A stretch of 64,000 nucleotides of DNA from Salinivibrio kushneri (GCF_027286325.1 NZ_CP114588.1:1364001-1428000), one strand, 5' to 3'; counted from the stretch's first letter, positions 35,154 through 45,498 are shown. Notes: a model not told the origin generated them from the letters alone. Numbers and translations are program-made.

Positions 35154-38100
35154 ATGAATATCTCTCAACTTGCTTTTCAATATCGCCCCGTTATCTTCTT
35201 TGTCAGCCTTGTTTTAATGGTCTTTGGCGCGGTCAGTTACTTTTCCCTTCCTGCCAGAGAAGACCCTAAAATTCATATTCGCGAGGCGATTGTTACCACG
35301 AGTGCACCAGGCCTGACCGCCAATCGTGTCGAATCGCTTGTCACGCAGCCATTGGAAGAAGCTGCGCTATCTGTTGCTGGGGTTGATGAAATACGCTCTA
35401 TTTCTTCTGATGGGCAATCCATCATTTATGTAAAAGCCTATGACAGACTCACAAAACTTGATCAAATCTGGGATGAGCTCGAAGAAGAGGTACACAAAGC
35501 ATCGTCGCAACTCCCTAGCGAGGCCGCTCACCCTAGGGTCAATGACAGTTTTGGTGATGTCGCCGTTATTACGCTTGCCTTGACAGGCAACGACTATTCA
35601 CTCGCCGAGCTGGATGACTTCGCTGCCCATTCCCGACAACAATTGCTCACGATACCCGGCATACAGAAAATCGACATCATTGGCCAGGTGCCGCAGCGGG
35701 TGTTCGTGGAACTCTCACTCTCGCAGATGGAAACAATGGGGCTTTCCCCCTCCGCCATTGCACAAGCAATCTCAAGTCAAAACACGTTGAGTCCAAGTGG
35801 CCGTATCCACATTGAAGATACCACACTGGCGATTTCATCAAGTGGTGAGTTTACTTCCATCCAAGACATCCGAAACGTCTTGATTCCAACCGACAATGAA
35901 GCGGGCTCTGTCACACTCGGCGATATCGCAGATATTTCTCGAGGCTATGCCGACCCCGCGCCGAGACGCGCCTACTTTAATGGTAAACCGGCGATTGTGC
36001 TGGCAGTGATGATGCAGCCCGAACAAAGCGTGTTAAATTTTGCGCGACGGGCAGAGAAGGTAATGACTGACGTCAAACAGAGCCTTCCTGTTGGGGTGAA
36101 TCTCGATCGGATTACCTGGCAAGCCGACCAAGTAGAAAATGCCGTGTACGGTGTGTCCGCAAACGTCCTCCAAACGCTCGCGATCGTACTCGGGGTTGTT
36201 ATTTTATTTCTCGGCGTCAGAACCGGATTAATAGTCGGCACCATTGTGCCTGCCGTGATGCTAACCACTCTCGCCATCATGCATTTTTTCGATATGACAC
36301 TCGAAAGGATGAGTTTAGCCACTCTAGTGATCGCACTCGGCTTACTGGTCGATAATGGTGTCGTCATCGCCGAAAACTTTAAGCGCACGCTCGCAGAAAC
36401 CCAAGATCGAACACGCGCACTAAAAGAAACAGGCAGTGAACTCGCCCTACCGCTACTTTCCTCGTCTTTAACGACCATCTTAGTGTTTTTACCCCTCATG
36501 ATGGCCGAACACCCTTCGGGCGAGTATACACGCAACATATCCTTGGTTATTGCTATTTCATTAACGGTATCGTGGCTACTGGCGATGACCGTGACACCGA
36601 CGCTTTGCTACTTGTTTTTATCCACCCCTAGCCTGTCATCTAGCGACGATCACCGTCCTTCTTTGTCACTTTTTAATCGAATAGAGGGTTATTATGCGGT
36701 GTTGCTCAATGTGGTGTTACGTCACCGTGTTTTCTTTATCATTGTGATGGTCGCTTTACTCCCCATTGGCGGTTACCTCATCAAAACTACTCCCGCCAAG
36801 TTTTTTCCTGACAGTGATCGCGCTCAGGTGCTTATCTATGTCAATTTGCCTGCAGGGAGTTCATCAGACACCACATCCGCACGAATCAGTGAGATGATGG
36901 CGATGATTCAAGATAAAACACACTATCCTGAACTTGGCGATCTAGCCGCGTATGTCGGCTTTGGCGGGCCACGATTTGTTCTCTCCCTCGCGCCGTTAGA
37001 TCCCGCACCTAATGTCGGTTTTATTGTCGTCAATGCGAGGAACAAACAAACGGTTAACGAGGCTATTCCACAGCTAAGAGAGAGCTTTCGACAACGCTTT
37101 GACGATGTGGAAGCCCGTGTATCAGGTATGTTCCTCGGCCCCTCAGACCCCAATGTGATTCAAATTCAGGTCAAAGGACCAGACAAAGCCTATCTTGTTG
37201 AACAAGCGAAAAAACTTGAACACACCTTGGAAGGCATTCCTCATACCATTGACATCTGGAGCAATTGGTATAATCCCGTCAATCGATTAAGCGTCAATAT
37301 CGATCAGCACTTAGCTCGCCAAGCTGGCGTCACGTCGGCAGATGTGAGGCGGTCATTGGCCCGTTTTTATAATGGTCAGTCATTGTCCGAGTTCCGTGAC
37401 AACAATGATGTGTTTCCCATTCTACTTCGCGCGATGGCGCCTGAGCGGCACAACCCTGCTCGGCTAGGCGATGTCCCTGTTTTTCCCAGTGGTGGTAACA
37501 CACCGATCCCCCTTGCACAAATTGCCACTATTGACATGGTCTCAGCTTTAAGCGTGATACAACGCGAGGATCTCGAACCAACCATTACCGTTGAAGCACG
37601 TAACCTTAAAATGTCACCCGAGGATATGGCACCCATACTGCAACCCCAGCTCGACGCTCTTCGTGCCCAACTGGCTCCAGGTCATCACATTGAATTTGAT
37701 GGTATTGTCAAAGATGCCAAAGTGGGCCGGGCAGCAATATTTGCTGGCTTTCCCCTCTGTATTGGCCTGTGTCTTCTCCTACTCGTCGCGCAATTCAATG
37801 GATATAAACGGCCCATCATTATCTTATTAACCATTCCATTGGTTATTATTGGGGTGGGTATAGGTATCACCGTCATGAAGGCATCATTCAGCTTTATGGT
37901 GATCCTTAGCCTTTTGGCATTGGCAGGTATTATTGTCAACAATGCGATTGTAATGATCGAGCGGATAGACATTGAGCGAGGAATGAGGGATAAGTCCGAT
38001 CTTGACGCCATTGTCATTGCCTGCTCTCGACGCCTTCGACCAATCACCATTACCACCGTCACTACCATCGTCGGTTTGCTCCCCCTGATCCTGGGTAAAG

Positions 38101-38246
38101 ATGTTCTCTTTTATGGCATGTCGGTCAGTATTGCTTTTGGCTTAGTGGGCGGAACAGTTTTAACGTTATTTATGGCACCTGTGCTTTACAGTTTGTTATT
38201 TCGTATTGAAATATCTGATCACGAATCGGGGAGCGAAGACACCTGA
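35154..38246 (+). CDS. RND multidrug efflux permease (AcrB/MexB superfamily)
   Basis: 1030 residues from the ATG at 35154; the reading frame is open further upstream but overlaps the adaptor gene, and the chosen start matches RND proteins (MNISQLAFQYRPVIFF). Twelve membrane helices and two large periplasmic loops are apparent. In TM4 the relay reads GLLVDNGVV: the first Asp is kept while the second position of the AcrB Asp407-Asp408 pair is Asn, as seen in a subset of RND pumps. The substrate is unknown; regulation by the divergent TetR gene suggests drugs or detergents. Confidence 0.93.
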   Translation: MNISQLAFQYRPVIFFVSLVLMVFGAVSYFSLPAREDPKIHIREAIVTTSAPGLTANRVESLVTQPLEEAALSVAGVDEIRSISSDGQSIIYVKAYDRLTKLDQIWDELEEEVHKASSQLPSEAAHPRVNDSFGDVAVITLALTGNDYSLAELDDFAAHSRQQLLTIPGIQKIDIIGQVPQRVFVELSLSQMETMGLSPSAIAQAISSQNTLSPSGRIHIEDTTLAISSSGEFTSIQDIRNVLIPTDNEAGSVTLGDIADISRGYADPAPRRAYFNGKPAIVLAVMMQPEQSVLNFARRAEKVMTDVKQSLPVGVNLDRITWQADQVENAVYGVSANVLQTLAIVLGVVILFLGVRTGLIVGTIVPAVMLTTLAIMHFFDMTLERMSLATLVIALGLLVDNGVVIAENFKRTLAETQDRTRALKETGSELALPLLSSSLTTILVFLPLMMAEHPSGEYTRNISLVIAISLTVSWLLAMTVTPTLCYLFLSTPSLSSSDDHRPSLSLFNRIEGYYAVLLNVVLRHRVFFIIVMVALLPIGGYLIKTTPAKFFPDSDRAQVLIYVNLPAGSSSDTTSARISEMMAMIQDKTHYPELGDLAAYVGFGGPRFVLSLAPLDPAPNVGFIVVNARNKQTVNEAIPQLRESFRQRFDDVEARVSGMFLGPSDPNVIQIQVKGPDKAYLVEQAKKLEHTLEGIPHTIDIWSNWYNPVNRLSVNIDQHLARQAGVTSADVRRSLARFYNGQSLSEFRDNNDVFPILLRAMAPERHNPARLGDVPVFPSGGNTPIPLAQIATIDMVSALSVIQREDLEPTITVEARNLKMSPEDMAPILQPQLDALRAQLAPGHHIEFDGIVKDAKVGRAAIFAGFPLCIGLCLLLLVAQFNGYKRPIIILLTIPLVIIGVGIGITVMKASFSFMVILSLLALAGIIVNNAIVMIERIDIERGMRDKSDLDAIVIACSRRLRPITITTVTTIVGLLPLILGKDVLFYGMSVSIAFGLVGGTVLTLFMAPVLYSLLFRIEISDHESGSEDT

Positions 38247-38343
38247 GGTATTACAGCACCGGCCATGATATACCCCTACATTCTATCCCTTGTTAGCCAC
38301 AGCCAAGCTGTTACGCTTAAACCATAAAACCAAGGGGGAAGAT

Positions 38344-39813
38344 ATGGCAGTATTTGATGGTGAACACATTCGGTTTAGCTTTAGCCAACTAGGCCGTGCT
38401 TTTGGCAATCCAGTGAAACCTACACCCCTCGATAATGGCCGGCTTTTAACGTACAACGCCGCGCTGGCTGATGAGCTTGGATTAACGACGGCAGACATTC
38501 ACAGTGAAACCTTTCGCGCCATTCTGTCGGCAGAGGCGCCCCTAGCAGGCCGTCAACCCTTTGCAATGAAATACACAGGGCACCAATTTGGCCAGTATAA
38601 CCCTGAACTCGGGGATGGCCGTGGTGTGTTATTGGGAGAGTGGCGTGATGATAAAGGCACACTCTGGGATTGGCATTTGAAAGGGGCGGGAAAAACGCCA
38701 TACAGCCGCCACGGTGATGGACGTGCGGTGTTACGGTCGACACTTCGTGAATATCTCGCCAGTGCGGCGATGAAAGGGCTTAACATCCCTACCACGCAGG
38801 CGCTTGCCATGGCCACCAGCGATACCCCGGTGATGCGCGAGCGCATCGAGACCGCCGCAACGCTACTTCGCGTTACCGAGAGCCACGTGCGTTTCGGCCA
38901 CTTCGAGTATTTGTTTTACAGCCAGCAGCACGAGGCGCTGGGTACGCTGGCGGACTATGTCATCGCACGCCACTTCCCTGAGCTTGCCGAGGCTGAGACC
39001 CCCTATGCCGCATTGCTACAAGAAATTGTCGAACGCACAGCCGAAATGATTGCCCTGTGGCAAGCAGTCGGCTTTAATCACGGCGTGATGAATACCGATA
39101 ACATGTCGATTTTAGGTCAAACCTTTGACTATGGCCCCTATGCCTTTTTGGATGATTTTAACCCCAGCAATATTTGCAACCACACTGATTACGCTGGGCG
39201 ATATGCCTTTAATCAGCAATCTGCCATTGCGCTTTGGAACCTCTCTGCGCTGGGGTATGCATTTACTCCGCTGCTTGAAAGTGACGTGATTAACGACATT
39301 CTCGGCGGCTACGAGCATCATCTCCAAGTTGCTTACAGTAAGGTAATGCGCAATAAGCTGGGGCTCTCCGATGCCCAGCAAGGAGACAGTGATTTGTTCA
39401 ACGCCCTGTTCTCGTTGCTCGAATCTCAGCGCGTCGATTACACCCTGTTTTTTCACAGACTCAGCCACATCACTCAAGACGAGTTACTAGGTGCAAAGGC
39501 TCTCAGTCAGTTTAACGATCTCGTCTCAGATGCCGATGCCTTGACCGCTTGGTTAAGCGAATACCACCAACGGGTAGCGGATCATGACGACGACCCTCGC
39601 CTCGCTTGCATGCAGGCCACCAACCCAAAGTTTGTTTTGCGTAACTATTTAGCTCAACAAGCCATCGAGGCTGCCGAACAGGGTGACATGCAGCCAACGC
39701 ATGATTTAATGCGCGTACTGGCTGACCCTTTTGGATCACACACCGGATTAGACCATCTTGCCCGACGGCCCAATAATGATGAAAAAGATCTGACGCTAAG
39801 CTGCTCATCCTAA
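38344..39813 (+). CDS. selO: SelO (YdiU), protein AMPylase pseudokinase
   Basis: 489 residues (E. coli 478). The start at 38344 has a strong ribosome site (AAGGGGGAA); the longer frame from 38290 is unlikely. Kinase-fold motifs with flipped nucleotide binding are seen: GDGRGVLLGE, the Lys in HLKGAGKTPYSRHGDGR, and NTDNMSILGQTFDYGPYAFLDDF (metal-binding Asn/Asp). The C-terminus ends DLTLSCSS, where the eukaryotic homologue has selenocysteine. SelO transfers AMP to Ser/Thr/Tyr of proteins involved in redox balance. It neighbours aroH, as in E. coli. Confidence 0.96.
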   Translation: MAVFDGEHIRFSFSQLGRAFGNPVKPTPLDNGRLLTYNAALADELGLTTADIHSETFRAILSAEAPLAGRQPFAMKYTGHQFGQYNPELGDGRGVLLGEWRDDKGTLWDWHLKGAGKTPYSRHGDGRAVLRSTLREYLASAAMKGLNIPTTQALAMATSDTPVMRERIETAATLLRVTESHVRFGHFEYLFYSQQHEALGTLADYVIARHFPELAEAETPYAALLQEIVERTAEMIALWQAVGFNHGVMNTDNMSILGQTFDYGPYAFLDDFNPSNICNHTDYAGRYAFNQQSAIALWNLSALGYAFTPLLESDVINDILGGYEHHLQVAYSKVMRNKLGLSDAQQGDSDLFNALFSLLESQRVDYTLFFHRLSHITQDELLGAKALSQFNDLVSDADALTAWLSEYHQRVADHDDDPRLACMQATNPKFVLRNYLAQQAIEAAEQGDMQPTHDLMRVLADPFGSHTGLDHLARRPNNDEKDLTLSCSS

Positions 39814-39820
39814 CGCGTTG

Positions 39821-39852
39821 TGCGCCTCCGCCACTGCTCTTGCTGAGGCGCA
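39821..39852 (+). terminator. Hairpin after selO
   Basis: Arms TGCGCCTC / GAGGCGCA with a 16-base loop, 8 bp beyond the selO stop. There is no following T run, so strength is uncertain. Confidence 0.4.
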
Positions 39853-39982
39853 TAATGCGCAGCCTAGAAGGCATTCTGATAAGAAAAATCCAACAGATGT
39901 CACATTGGTGCTTTCATAGACCGTGTTTTTTGCTATCTTACTGGCTTCGCAACAGATTAAGATATGAGGAAGGCTGTCCTCT

Positions 39983-41038
39983 ATGCCACTGAAAACCGAT
40001 GAGCTTCGAACACGCGTGGTCGATACCATGCCTACGCCCGCAGAGGTGGAAGCTGCCCACCCCATCAGCGACAGTGTTGCTCACCATATCACCTCCGCAC
40101 GACAGGCGATCAGTCGTATTCTCAATGACGACGATAAAAGGCTGCTAGCGATTGTTGGTCCCTGCTCTGTTCATGACCCCGACGCGGCCCGTGATTACGC
40201 AGCCAAGCTTAAACCGCTTGCCGATAAGTACAGCGATCAATTATTGGTGGTGATGCGCACCTATTTTGAGAAGCCACGCACTGTGGTCGGTTGGAAAGGC
40301 CTTATCAATGACCCGCACCTTGACGGAAGCGGTGATATTCGTGCGGGCCTATTTACGGCGCGCGAGCTCCTGCTCGATATCAACAAAATGGGACTGCCGA
40401 CCGCTACCGAGTTTCTCGACATGATCACGGGTCAGTATATCGCTGACTTGATCAGCTGGGGAGCGATTGGCGCCCGCACGACAGAATCACAAATTCATCG
40501 TGAAATGGCCTCTGCTCTGTCCAGCCCAGTTGGATTCAAAAATGGTACAGACGGCAACATCCGCATTGCCGTCGATGCCATTCGCGCGAGCAGAGAGTCT
40601 CATCTGTTCTGCTCACCCGATAAAAATGGCAGCATGACCATTTATCGCACCGCTGGCAATCCAGATGGCCACGTCATTTTGCGAGGTGGCCATCAGCCGA
40701 ACTATTACGCCCAGGATGTGAAAGCGGCCGCGCAAACGCTAGGTGACTTCGGGCTACCTGCCAAGCTTGTGGTAGACTTCAGCCACGGTAATTGCCAAAA
40801 ACAGCATCGCCGCCAGCTAGATGTGTGCGCAGATGTTGCTGAACAGATCCGTCATGGCGAACAAGCGATTGCCGGCATCATGGCTGAGAGCTTCTTACGA
40901 GAAGGCAATCAGACCATGGGTGACGTGCAATCTCGCGTGTATGGACAGTCGATCACGGACCCCTGTCTGGGTTGGGCCGATACCGAGCGCCTACTCGAAC
41001 AACTGGCGGATGCCGTCGCGGCGCGCAACAACCTGTAA
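39983..41038 (+). CDS. aroH: AroH-type DAHP synthase
   Basis: 351 residues catalysing the first shikimate step, phosphoenolpyruvate plus erythrose-4-phosphate to DAHP. Signature stretches are TDELRT at the N-terminus, GPCSVHD, MRTYFEKPRTVVGWKG, GARTTESQIHREMAS and the metal-binding VDFSHGNCQKQHRR. Details such as FLDMITGQ and FSHGNCQKQHRRQL follow the tryptophan-sensitive AroH isozyme of E. coli rather than AroF or AroG. GAGGAAGG is the ribosome site. I searched the 170-bp upstream gap for a TrpR-like palindrome and saw none, so feedback control may be mainly allosteric. A hairpin (41055-41061 with 41067-41073) follows the stop. Confidence 0.93.
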   Translation: MPLKTDELRTRVVDTMPTPAEVEAAHPISDSVAHHITSARQAISRILNDDDKRLLAIVGPCSVHDPDAARDYAAKLKPLADKYSDQLLVVMRTYFEKPRTVVGWKGLINDPHLDGSGDIRAGLFTARELLLDINKMGLPTATEFLDMITGQYIADLISWGAIGARTTESQIHREMASALSSPVGFKNGTDGNIRIAVDAIRASRESHLFCSPDKNGSMTIYRTAGNPDGHVILRGGHQPNYYAQDVKAAAQTLGDFGLPAKLVVDFSHGNCQKQHRRQLDVCADVAEQIRHGEQAIAGIMAESFLREGNQTMGDVQSRVYGQSITDPCLGWADTERLLEQLADAVAARNNL

Positions 41039-41090
41039 TGACTGACGATTTATCGGCGTGACTGACTCACGCCCCAATTAGGAAAAGACT

Positions 41091-41573
41091 ATGCCTTCAT
41101 TTGATATTGTCTCTGAAATTGACAACGTTGAGCTAAAAAACGCAGTGGATAACGCCAATCGAGAACTTGCAACTCGCTTTGACTTTCGTGGTGTAGAGGC
41201 CAGCTTCGAACTCGATAAAGAAACCGTGAAAGTGACGGCTGAAGCGGATTTTCAGGTTAACCAAATGATGGACATGTTGCGCAGTAACCTCGCTAAGCGT
41301 GGTGTTGACGCACGCGCAATGGATACCCAAGACATGGTCCACTCTGGCAAAACCTTTTCTCAACAGGTTAAATTTAAAAACGGTATCGAAACGCCTGTCG
41401 CGAAGAAAATCACCAAAGCAATCAAAGATGCCAAGATGAAGGTACAAACGCAGATTCAAGGCGAACAAGTGCGCGTCACTGGCAAAAAGCGTGATGACCT
41501 GCAGGCGGTGATCCAATTAATTAAAGAAAGTGATTTTGAGCAGCCTTTCCAATTTGAAAACTTTCGCGACTGA
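41091..41573 (+). CDS. yajQ: YajQ family nucleotide-binding protein
   Basis: 160 residues of the DUF520 fold: [22 protein letters not shown], then [11 protein letters not shown] and the C-terminal [23 protein letters not shown]. Members bind nucleotides, and Xanthomonas and Pseudomonas homologues bind cyclic di-GMP and act as coregulators. Cytosolic. A good ribosome site (GGAAAAG) precedes the start, and a strong bidirectional terminator follows. Confidence 0.95.
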   Translation: MPSFDIVSEIDNVELKNAVDNANRELATRFDFRGVEASFELDKETVKVTAEADFQVNQMMDMLRSNLAKRGVDARAMDTQDMVHSGKTFSQQVKFKNGIETPVAKKITKAIKDAKMKVQTQIQGEQVRVTGKKRDDLQAVIQLIKESDFEQPFQFENFRD

Positions 41574-41593
41574 TCATCACGTATCTTGACCAT

Positions 41594-41623
41594 AAAAAAA
41601 CGGGCCAACTTAGCCCGTTTTTT
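41594..41623. terminator. Bidirectional terminator after yajQ
   Basis: Perfect stem AAAAAACGGGC / GCCCGTTTTTT, 7-base loop, between convergent genes. Confidence 0.9.
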
Positions 41624-41648
41624 CATTCATACAGATGATTAACCTGTG

Positions 41649-42386
41649 CTATTTGTACTTGCTTTTAATTTCATCGAGCGTGCCATCAGCCGTCGCCTGA
41701 TCAATGCCCGCTTGCAGCTTCTCTACATAGCTGTCTGGCGTGTTGTTACTAAAGCTATAGTAAAGCTGAGACTCATCCAAGACATGAACCACTTCAAACT
41801 GGCTGGTATCAATATTGTTTTGGCTCATGATAAAGGCACTGACGTTTTCCTCGTACGCCCACATGTCTACTCGCCCTGCAGCCAGCTGTTTGGCCAACAA
41901 ATCGGCTTTGGGTGATAAACGCAGCGCACCTTCATCGACACCCATTGAACGTAACAAATGCTCACCGACGTCATCGCGTACAACGCCTACTTTATAGTTG
42001 GCAAAGTCACTCGCACTGTCGATAGTGATCCCTTTGCTTTTAGGAGCCCATACGACAATTTTGGTGTCTGTAATCGGCCCTACCCATTTAAATTTATCTT
42101 CCCGTTCATCCGTTCGTGTGGTGGAAAACAGTACCGTATTAGGCTCAGACAGTGCCGTGGCATAACCACGTGCCCATGGCTGAATTTTCACTTGGTCTCG
42201 GCTCACCGGATCGCCCGCGGCTTCTGTCGCAGCTTCGAGGAAATCAACCGCAATCCCCTTTAATTCACCACGCTCTTCATAGTTAAACGGCGGATATACC
42301 TCAGTGATATAATCAAGATCACCTAAGTTTGCAGCGACTGTGGTGGTTGAGAAAACCAGCAAGCTGGCGGCAATAAGTGACTTCAT
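41649..42386 (-). CDS. Periplasmic solute-binding protein (SBP_bac_3 type)
   Basis: 245 residues with a signal peptide ending TTTVAA (about residue 19) and the amino-acid-type binding fold beginning LDYITEVYPPFNYEERGELKGIAVDFLEAA. A Trp and Arg-rich face typical of amino-acid ligands is hinted at (TRTDERED). No permease or ATPase gene adjoins it, so it is an orphan that may feed a remote transporter or act as a sensor partner. The exact ligand cannot be inferred. Confidence 0.88.
   Translation of the reverse strand: MKSLIAASLLVFSTTTVAANLGDLDYITEVYPPFNYEERGELKGIAVDFLEAATEAAGDPVSRDQVKIQPWARGYATALSEPNTVLFSTTRTDEREDKFKWVGPITDTKIVVWAPKSKGITIDSASDFANYKVGVVRDDVGEHLLRSMGVDEGALRLSPKADLLAKQLAAGRVDMWAYEENVSAFIMSQNNIDTSQFEVVHVLDESQLYYSFSNNTPDSYVEKLQAGIDQATADGTLDEIKSKYK
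42078..42085 (-). other. KOPS octamer pointing left, toward dif
   Basis: CCCTACCC on the + strand, GGGTAGGG on the minus strand; inside the binding protein gene. Confidence 0.5.
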
Positions 42387-42866
42387 TGGACTACCTCTTT
42401 TAACCTTCCATTAAATGTGCTCAGCCAACATTGTTATTATTAGCTCATACCAAATTGGGGGAGTTGAATAGAACAAGGCGTGGCCTTATCGTTATTAACT
42501 CACCTTTTCTAGTGTAGTCAGCTTCCATGCCCCTTGCGCAGTTTTGCTAGAGGTTGTGATCTAACTTCGGTTTTTTCTCTCTACAAGCATTTGAATAAAC
42601 AAATAAAAAGGAGCCAGGTGGCGCTGGTGACGACTTTAAATGCGCTCTCATCTCTCTCTGCTGAACCCGCACAATCAAGTAAAAAAGTTGAATTAGGTCA
42701 CCATTCATGCCTAAACTTTGTTCCCAATTACAGCGTAGTTATGGGTTATCTCAGACCAACGCCATTAAAGCGTTTAGCAAGGGATCATTTTTGCCACGAA
42801 GGCACCAGATAGTACCCAATACTCATCATCGACCTAATTAAAAGACAATATCGAGTCTGATCATTC
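42387..42866. other. 480-bp divergent gap upstream of maeA and the binding protein gene
   Basis: No supported gene. A 92-codon open frame (42534-42812, +) lacks a ribosome site, a family match or coding-like composition. The region should hold the two divergent promoters; I see no strong consensus operator. Confidence 0.5.
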
Positions 42867-44558
42867 ATGAATAACCAAAAACGTCCTCTCTATATTCCCT
42901 ATGCGGGACCGGCCTTGCTAGAAACACCACTGTTGAATAAAGGAAGCGCATTCAGCGTCGAAGAGCGTAAGTTTTTTAATCTCGAAGGCTTGTTGCCTGA
43001 CGCCATCGAAACGATTGAAGAACAAACTGAGCGTGCCTACCAACAATATCAGCGCTTCGAGAACGATATCGACAAGCATATTTATCTACGCAACATCCAA
43101 GATACCAACGAAACGCTTTTTTATCGGTTGGTTTCTAACCACATCACCGAGATGATGCCTATCATCTACACCCCGACTGTCGGGGCGGCCTGTGAGAACT
43201 TCTCCAATATCTATCGTCGAGGCCGCGGGCTTTTCATTTCCTACCCTAACCGCGATCGCATTGATGATGTGCTCAACAACGCCTCTCGTCACAACGTCAA
43301 AGTGATTGTGGTCACCGATGGCGAGCGTATTCTTGGCCTGGGCGATCAGGGGATTGGCGGTATGGGCATCCCGATTGGTAAGTTGTCACTTTACACGGCT
43401 TGTGGGGGGATTAGTCCAGCCTACACACTTCCTATTGTGCTGGATGTAGGAACCAACAACCCACAACGCCTTTCCGACCCCATGTATATGGGCTGGCGTC
43501 ATACCCGCATTAGCGGACAAGAATACGACGCCTTTATTGAAGAGTTTATCCAAGCCGTTCAGCGTCGCTGGCCGGATGCCTTGATTCAATTTGAAGACTT
43601 TGCGCAAAAAAATGCTATGCCGATCCTGGAGCGATATAAGGATCGAGTCTGCTGCTTTAATGACGATATTCAAGGCACAGCCGCGGTAACTGTTGGTTCC
43701 TTGATCGCGGCGTGTAAAGCGGCAGGTACCAAGCTCTCCGAGCAACGCATCACCTTCTTAGGCGCTGGTTCTGCAGGTTGCGGTATTGCCGAAGCGATCA
43801 TCGCGCAAATGGTATCTGAAGGGATTTCTGACCAAGAGGCGCGTGCGCGTGTCTACATGGTCGATCGCTGGGGACTGCTAATCGATGCCATGCCTAACTT
43901 ACTCGACTTTCAGCAACGATTGGTGCAAAAAAGCGAGGCGCTCAACCATTGGCAGTTAGAAGACAGTAATATTTCGTTGCTCGATGTCGTGCGTAATGCT
44001 AAGCCGACCGTATTGGTCGGTGTCTCTGGCGCACCAGGGTTGTTTACCGAAGACGTGGTGAAAGAAATGCATGCCAATTGCCCGCGTCCTATCGTTTTCC
44101 CGCTCTCTAACCCTACTAGCCGTGTGGAAGCGACTCCCTTTGATATTTTGCGCTGGACAGAGGGCAAAGCACTGGTTGCCACTGGCAGCCCGTTCGAGCC
44201 TGTTCGTTTAGACAATGGCAAGACCTTTCCTATTGCACAGTGTAATAACAGCTATATTTTCCCAGGTATTGGGCTGGGCGTGTTAGCGGTTGCCGCATCC
44301 CGGGTGACAGATGGCATGCTGATGGCCTCATCGCGCGCCTTAGCTGAGTGCTCACCATTAGCCAAGCGTGGTACAGGCGCCTTACTACCGTCGCTGGAAG
44401 ATATCACGCAGGTGTCAAAACGCATCGCATTTGCAGTTGCGAAAGAGGCTATTGCTGAAGGGGTTGCATCAGAACTGTCTGACGAGGCGCTTAAAAAGCG
44501 TATTGAAGAGAGCTTCTGGTCACCACAATATCGTGCTTACAAACGAACCTCTTTTTAA
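42867..44558 (+). CDS. maeA: NAD-dependent malic enzyme
   Basis: 563 residues (E. coli MaeA/SfcA 565). It oxidatively decarboxylates malate to pyruvate. Malic-enzyme hallmarks are [25 protein letters not shown], the catalytic Tyr and Lys region, the metal-binding FEDFAQKNA and [12 protein letters not shown], and the Rossmann motif [14 protein letters not shown]. The nucleotide-binding residues follow the NAD form. Together with the DASS symporter 1 kb downstream it could serve growth on malate, but the two are not one operon. Confidence 0.95.
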   Translation: MNNQKRPLYIPYAGPALLETPLLNKGSAFSVEERKFFNLEGLLPDAIETIEEQTERAYQQYQRFENDIDKHIYLRNIQDTNETLFYRLVSNHITEMMPIIYTPTVGAACENFSNIYRRGRGLFISYPNRDRIDDVLNNASRHNVKVIVVTDGERILGLGDQGIGGMGIPIGKLSLYTACGGISPAYTLPIVLDVGTNNPQRLSDPMYMGWRHTRISGQEYDAFIEEFIQAVQRRWPDALIQFEDFAQKNAMPILERYKDRVCCFNDDIQGTAAVTVGSLIAACKAAGTKLSEQRITFLGAGSAGCGIAEAIIAQMVSEGISDQEARARVYMVDRWGLLIDAMPNLLDFQQRLVQKSEALNHWQLEDSNISLLDVVRNAKPTVLVGVSGAPGLFTEDVVKEMHANCPRPIVFPLSNPTSRVEATPFDILRWTEGKALVATGSPFEPVRLDNGKTFPIAQCNNSYIFPGIGLGVLAVAASRVTDGMLMASSRALAECSPLAKRGTGALLPSLEDITQVSKRIAFAVAKEAIAEGVASELSDEALKKRIEESFWSPQYRAYKRTSF

Positions 44559-44572
44559 CGTGAACCTAACAG

Positions 44573-44601
44573 AAAAAAGCGCCTACTCAGGCGCTTTTTT
44601 T
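44573..44601 (+). terminator. Intrinsic terminator of maeA
   Basis: Perfect stem AAAAAAGCGCCT / AGGCGCTTTTTT, tetraloop ACTC, followed by T. Confidence 0.9.
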
Positions 44602-44676
44602 GCTACTATTCCACCTACTTGCTCGCACACATGACCCTGAATGCGGCTTCATTCTCGCAAAGGTAATAAACGCACC

Positions 44677-45348
44677 ATGGCTCTCCCGCGCCTTTTTCGT
44701 CAGGCGATTTTCACATTAATTGGTTTTACTGTGGTCACCGCTATCGTGATGGCTGCTTGTGATATCGCGATCACGCTTAACGCCAAAGGCCGTGTTTATC
44801 AACAAGCGGAGACGCTACCCGCTCGTCAAGTCGGCTTGGTGCTGGGAACCAGCAAATACATTGGTAAAACACCCAACCCTTATTATACCTACCGAATTGA
44901 AGCGGCGGAGTCGTTATACCACGCGGGTAAGATTCAGCACCTTTTGCTCAGTGGCGACAACGCGCACCGCTCGTATAATGAGCCCTGGACGATGAAGCGA
45001 GATTTACGTCAAGCAGGGATCCCAGAAGAAACGATTCACCTTGACTATGCCGGTTTTCGAACGCTGGACTCCGTGGTCCGCGCGAAAACCGTTTTCAGTT
45101 TGGCGCGCTACACCGTGATCAGCCAACAGTTTCATTGTGAGCGTGCGTTATTTCTCGCCGATGTAAACAATATTGATGCCATTTGTTACGCCGTACCAAG
45201 CCCGCAAGGCTGGGCAGGGGTAAAAATTCGCGCACGCGAAGTACTCGCAAGAACCAAAGCGGTGCTTGATAGCTTTATTCTCAACGTCAAACCCAAGTTT
45301 ACGGGTCCAAAAGAGCCAATCAGTGGCGTCTCAACGTCGAAGGACTAA
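44677..45348 (+). CDS. sanA: SanA, DUF218 membrane-anchored envelope protein
   Basis: 223 residues from the start at 44677 (MALPRLF...), with a single N-terminal membrane helix (about residues 8-30) and a DUF218 (YdcF/SanA/ElyC) domain: VGLVLGTSKY, HLLLSGDNAHRSYNEPWTMKRDL, LDYAGFRTLDSVVRA and QQFHCERALFLA. Match to E. coli SanA is strong throughout, including the ending CYAVPSPQGW. SanA is involved in envelope permeability and vancomycin resistance; the enzyme activity is not established. The ATG at 44641 gives 12 more residues but has no ribosome site; 44677 is preceded by AAAGG at 14 bp spacing. Confidence 0.93.
   Translation: MALPRLFRQAIFTLIGFTVVTAIVMAACDIAITLNAKGRVYQQAETLPARQVGLVLGTSKYIGKTPNPYYTYRIEAAESLYHAGKIQHLLLSGDNAHRSYNEPWTMKRDLRQAGIPEETIHLDYAGFRTLDSVVRAKTVFSLARYTVISQQFHCERALFLADVNNIDAICYAVPSPQGWAGVKIRAREVLARTKAVLDSFILNVKPKFTGPKEPISGVSTSKD
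45212..45219 (+). other. KOPS octamer pointing right, away from dif
   Basis: GGGCAGGG on the + strand, inside sanA. It is the one exception to the orientation rule seen on the right side of dif. Confidence 0.45.
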
Positions 45349-45428
45349 CTCCCATATCCACCAGTGCCGCTCCAATCACAATTTTCACATTACTTTAATC
45401 ATTTGTTTAAAAACCTGCCTGCAATCGA

Positions 45429-45457
45429 TTAACACACTGACAATTTAGGCGTATATT
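45429..45457 (+). promoter_or_regulatory. Predicted sigma-70 promoter of the DASS symporter gene
   Basis: TTAACA (45429-45434) and TATATT (45452-45457) with the optimal 17-bp spacer. A leader of about 115 nt follows, containing a small hairpin (CTGCC/GGCAG). Confidence 0.5.
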
Positions 45458-45498
45458 AGCCGTCGCTTGGCGGCCCACTGCCACCCAAACGGCAGCAG

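Noticed and set aside
35972..36538. 188-codon open frame antisense to the RND permease gene
   Set aside because: Ser/Thr/Val-rich shadow sequence with no start context; the sense frame is a clear RND pump.
39814..39982. TrpR- or TyrR-type operator for aroH
   Set aside because: I looked for a CTAGTT-type palindrome and TGTAAA-N6-TTTACA and found none, although aroH of E. coli is TrpR-controlled.
42534..42812. 92-codon open frame upstream of maeA
   Set aside because: Codon content and amino-acid pattern look random, there is no ribosome site, and it overlaps the expected promoter region.
45212..45219. KOPS pointing away from dif as evidence against the terminus call
   Set aside because: KOPS skew is statistical and single inverted copies are normal; all other copies seen agree with dif at 1999-2026.
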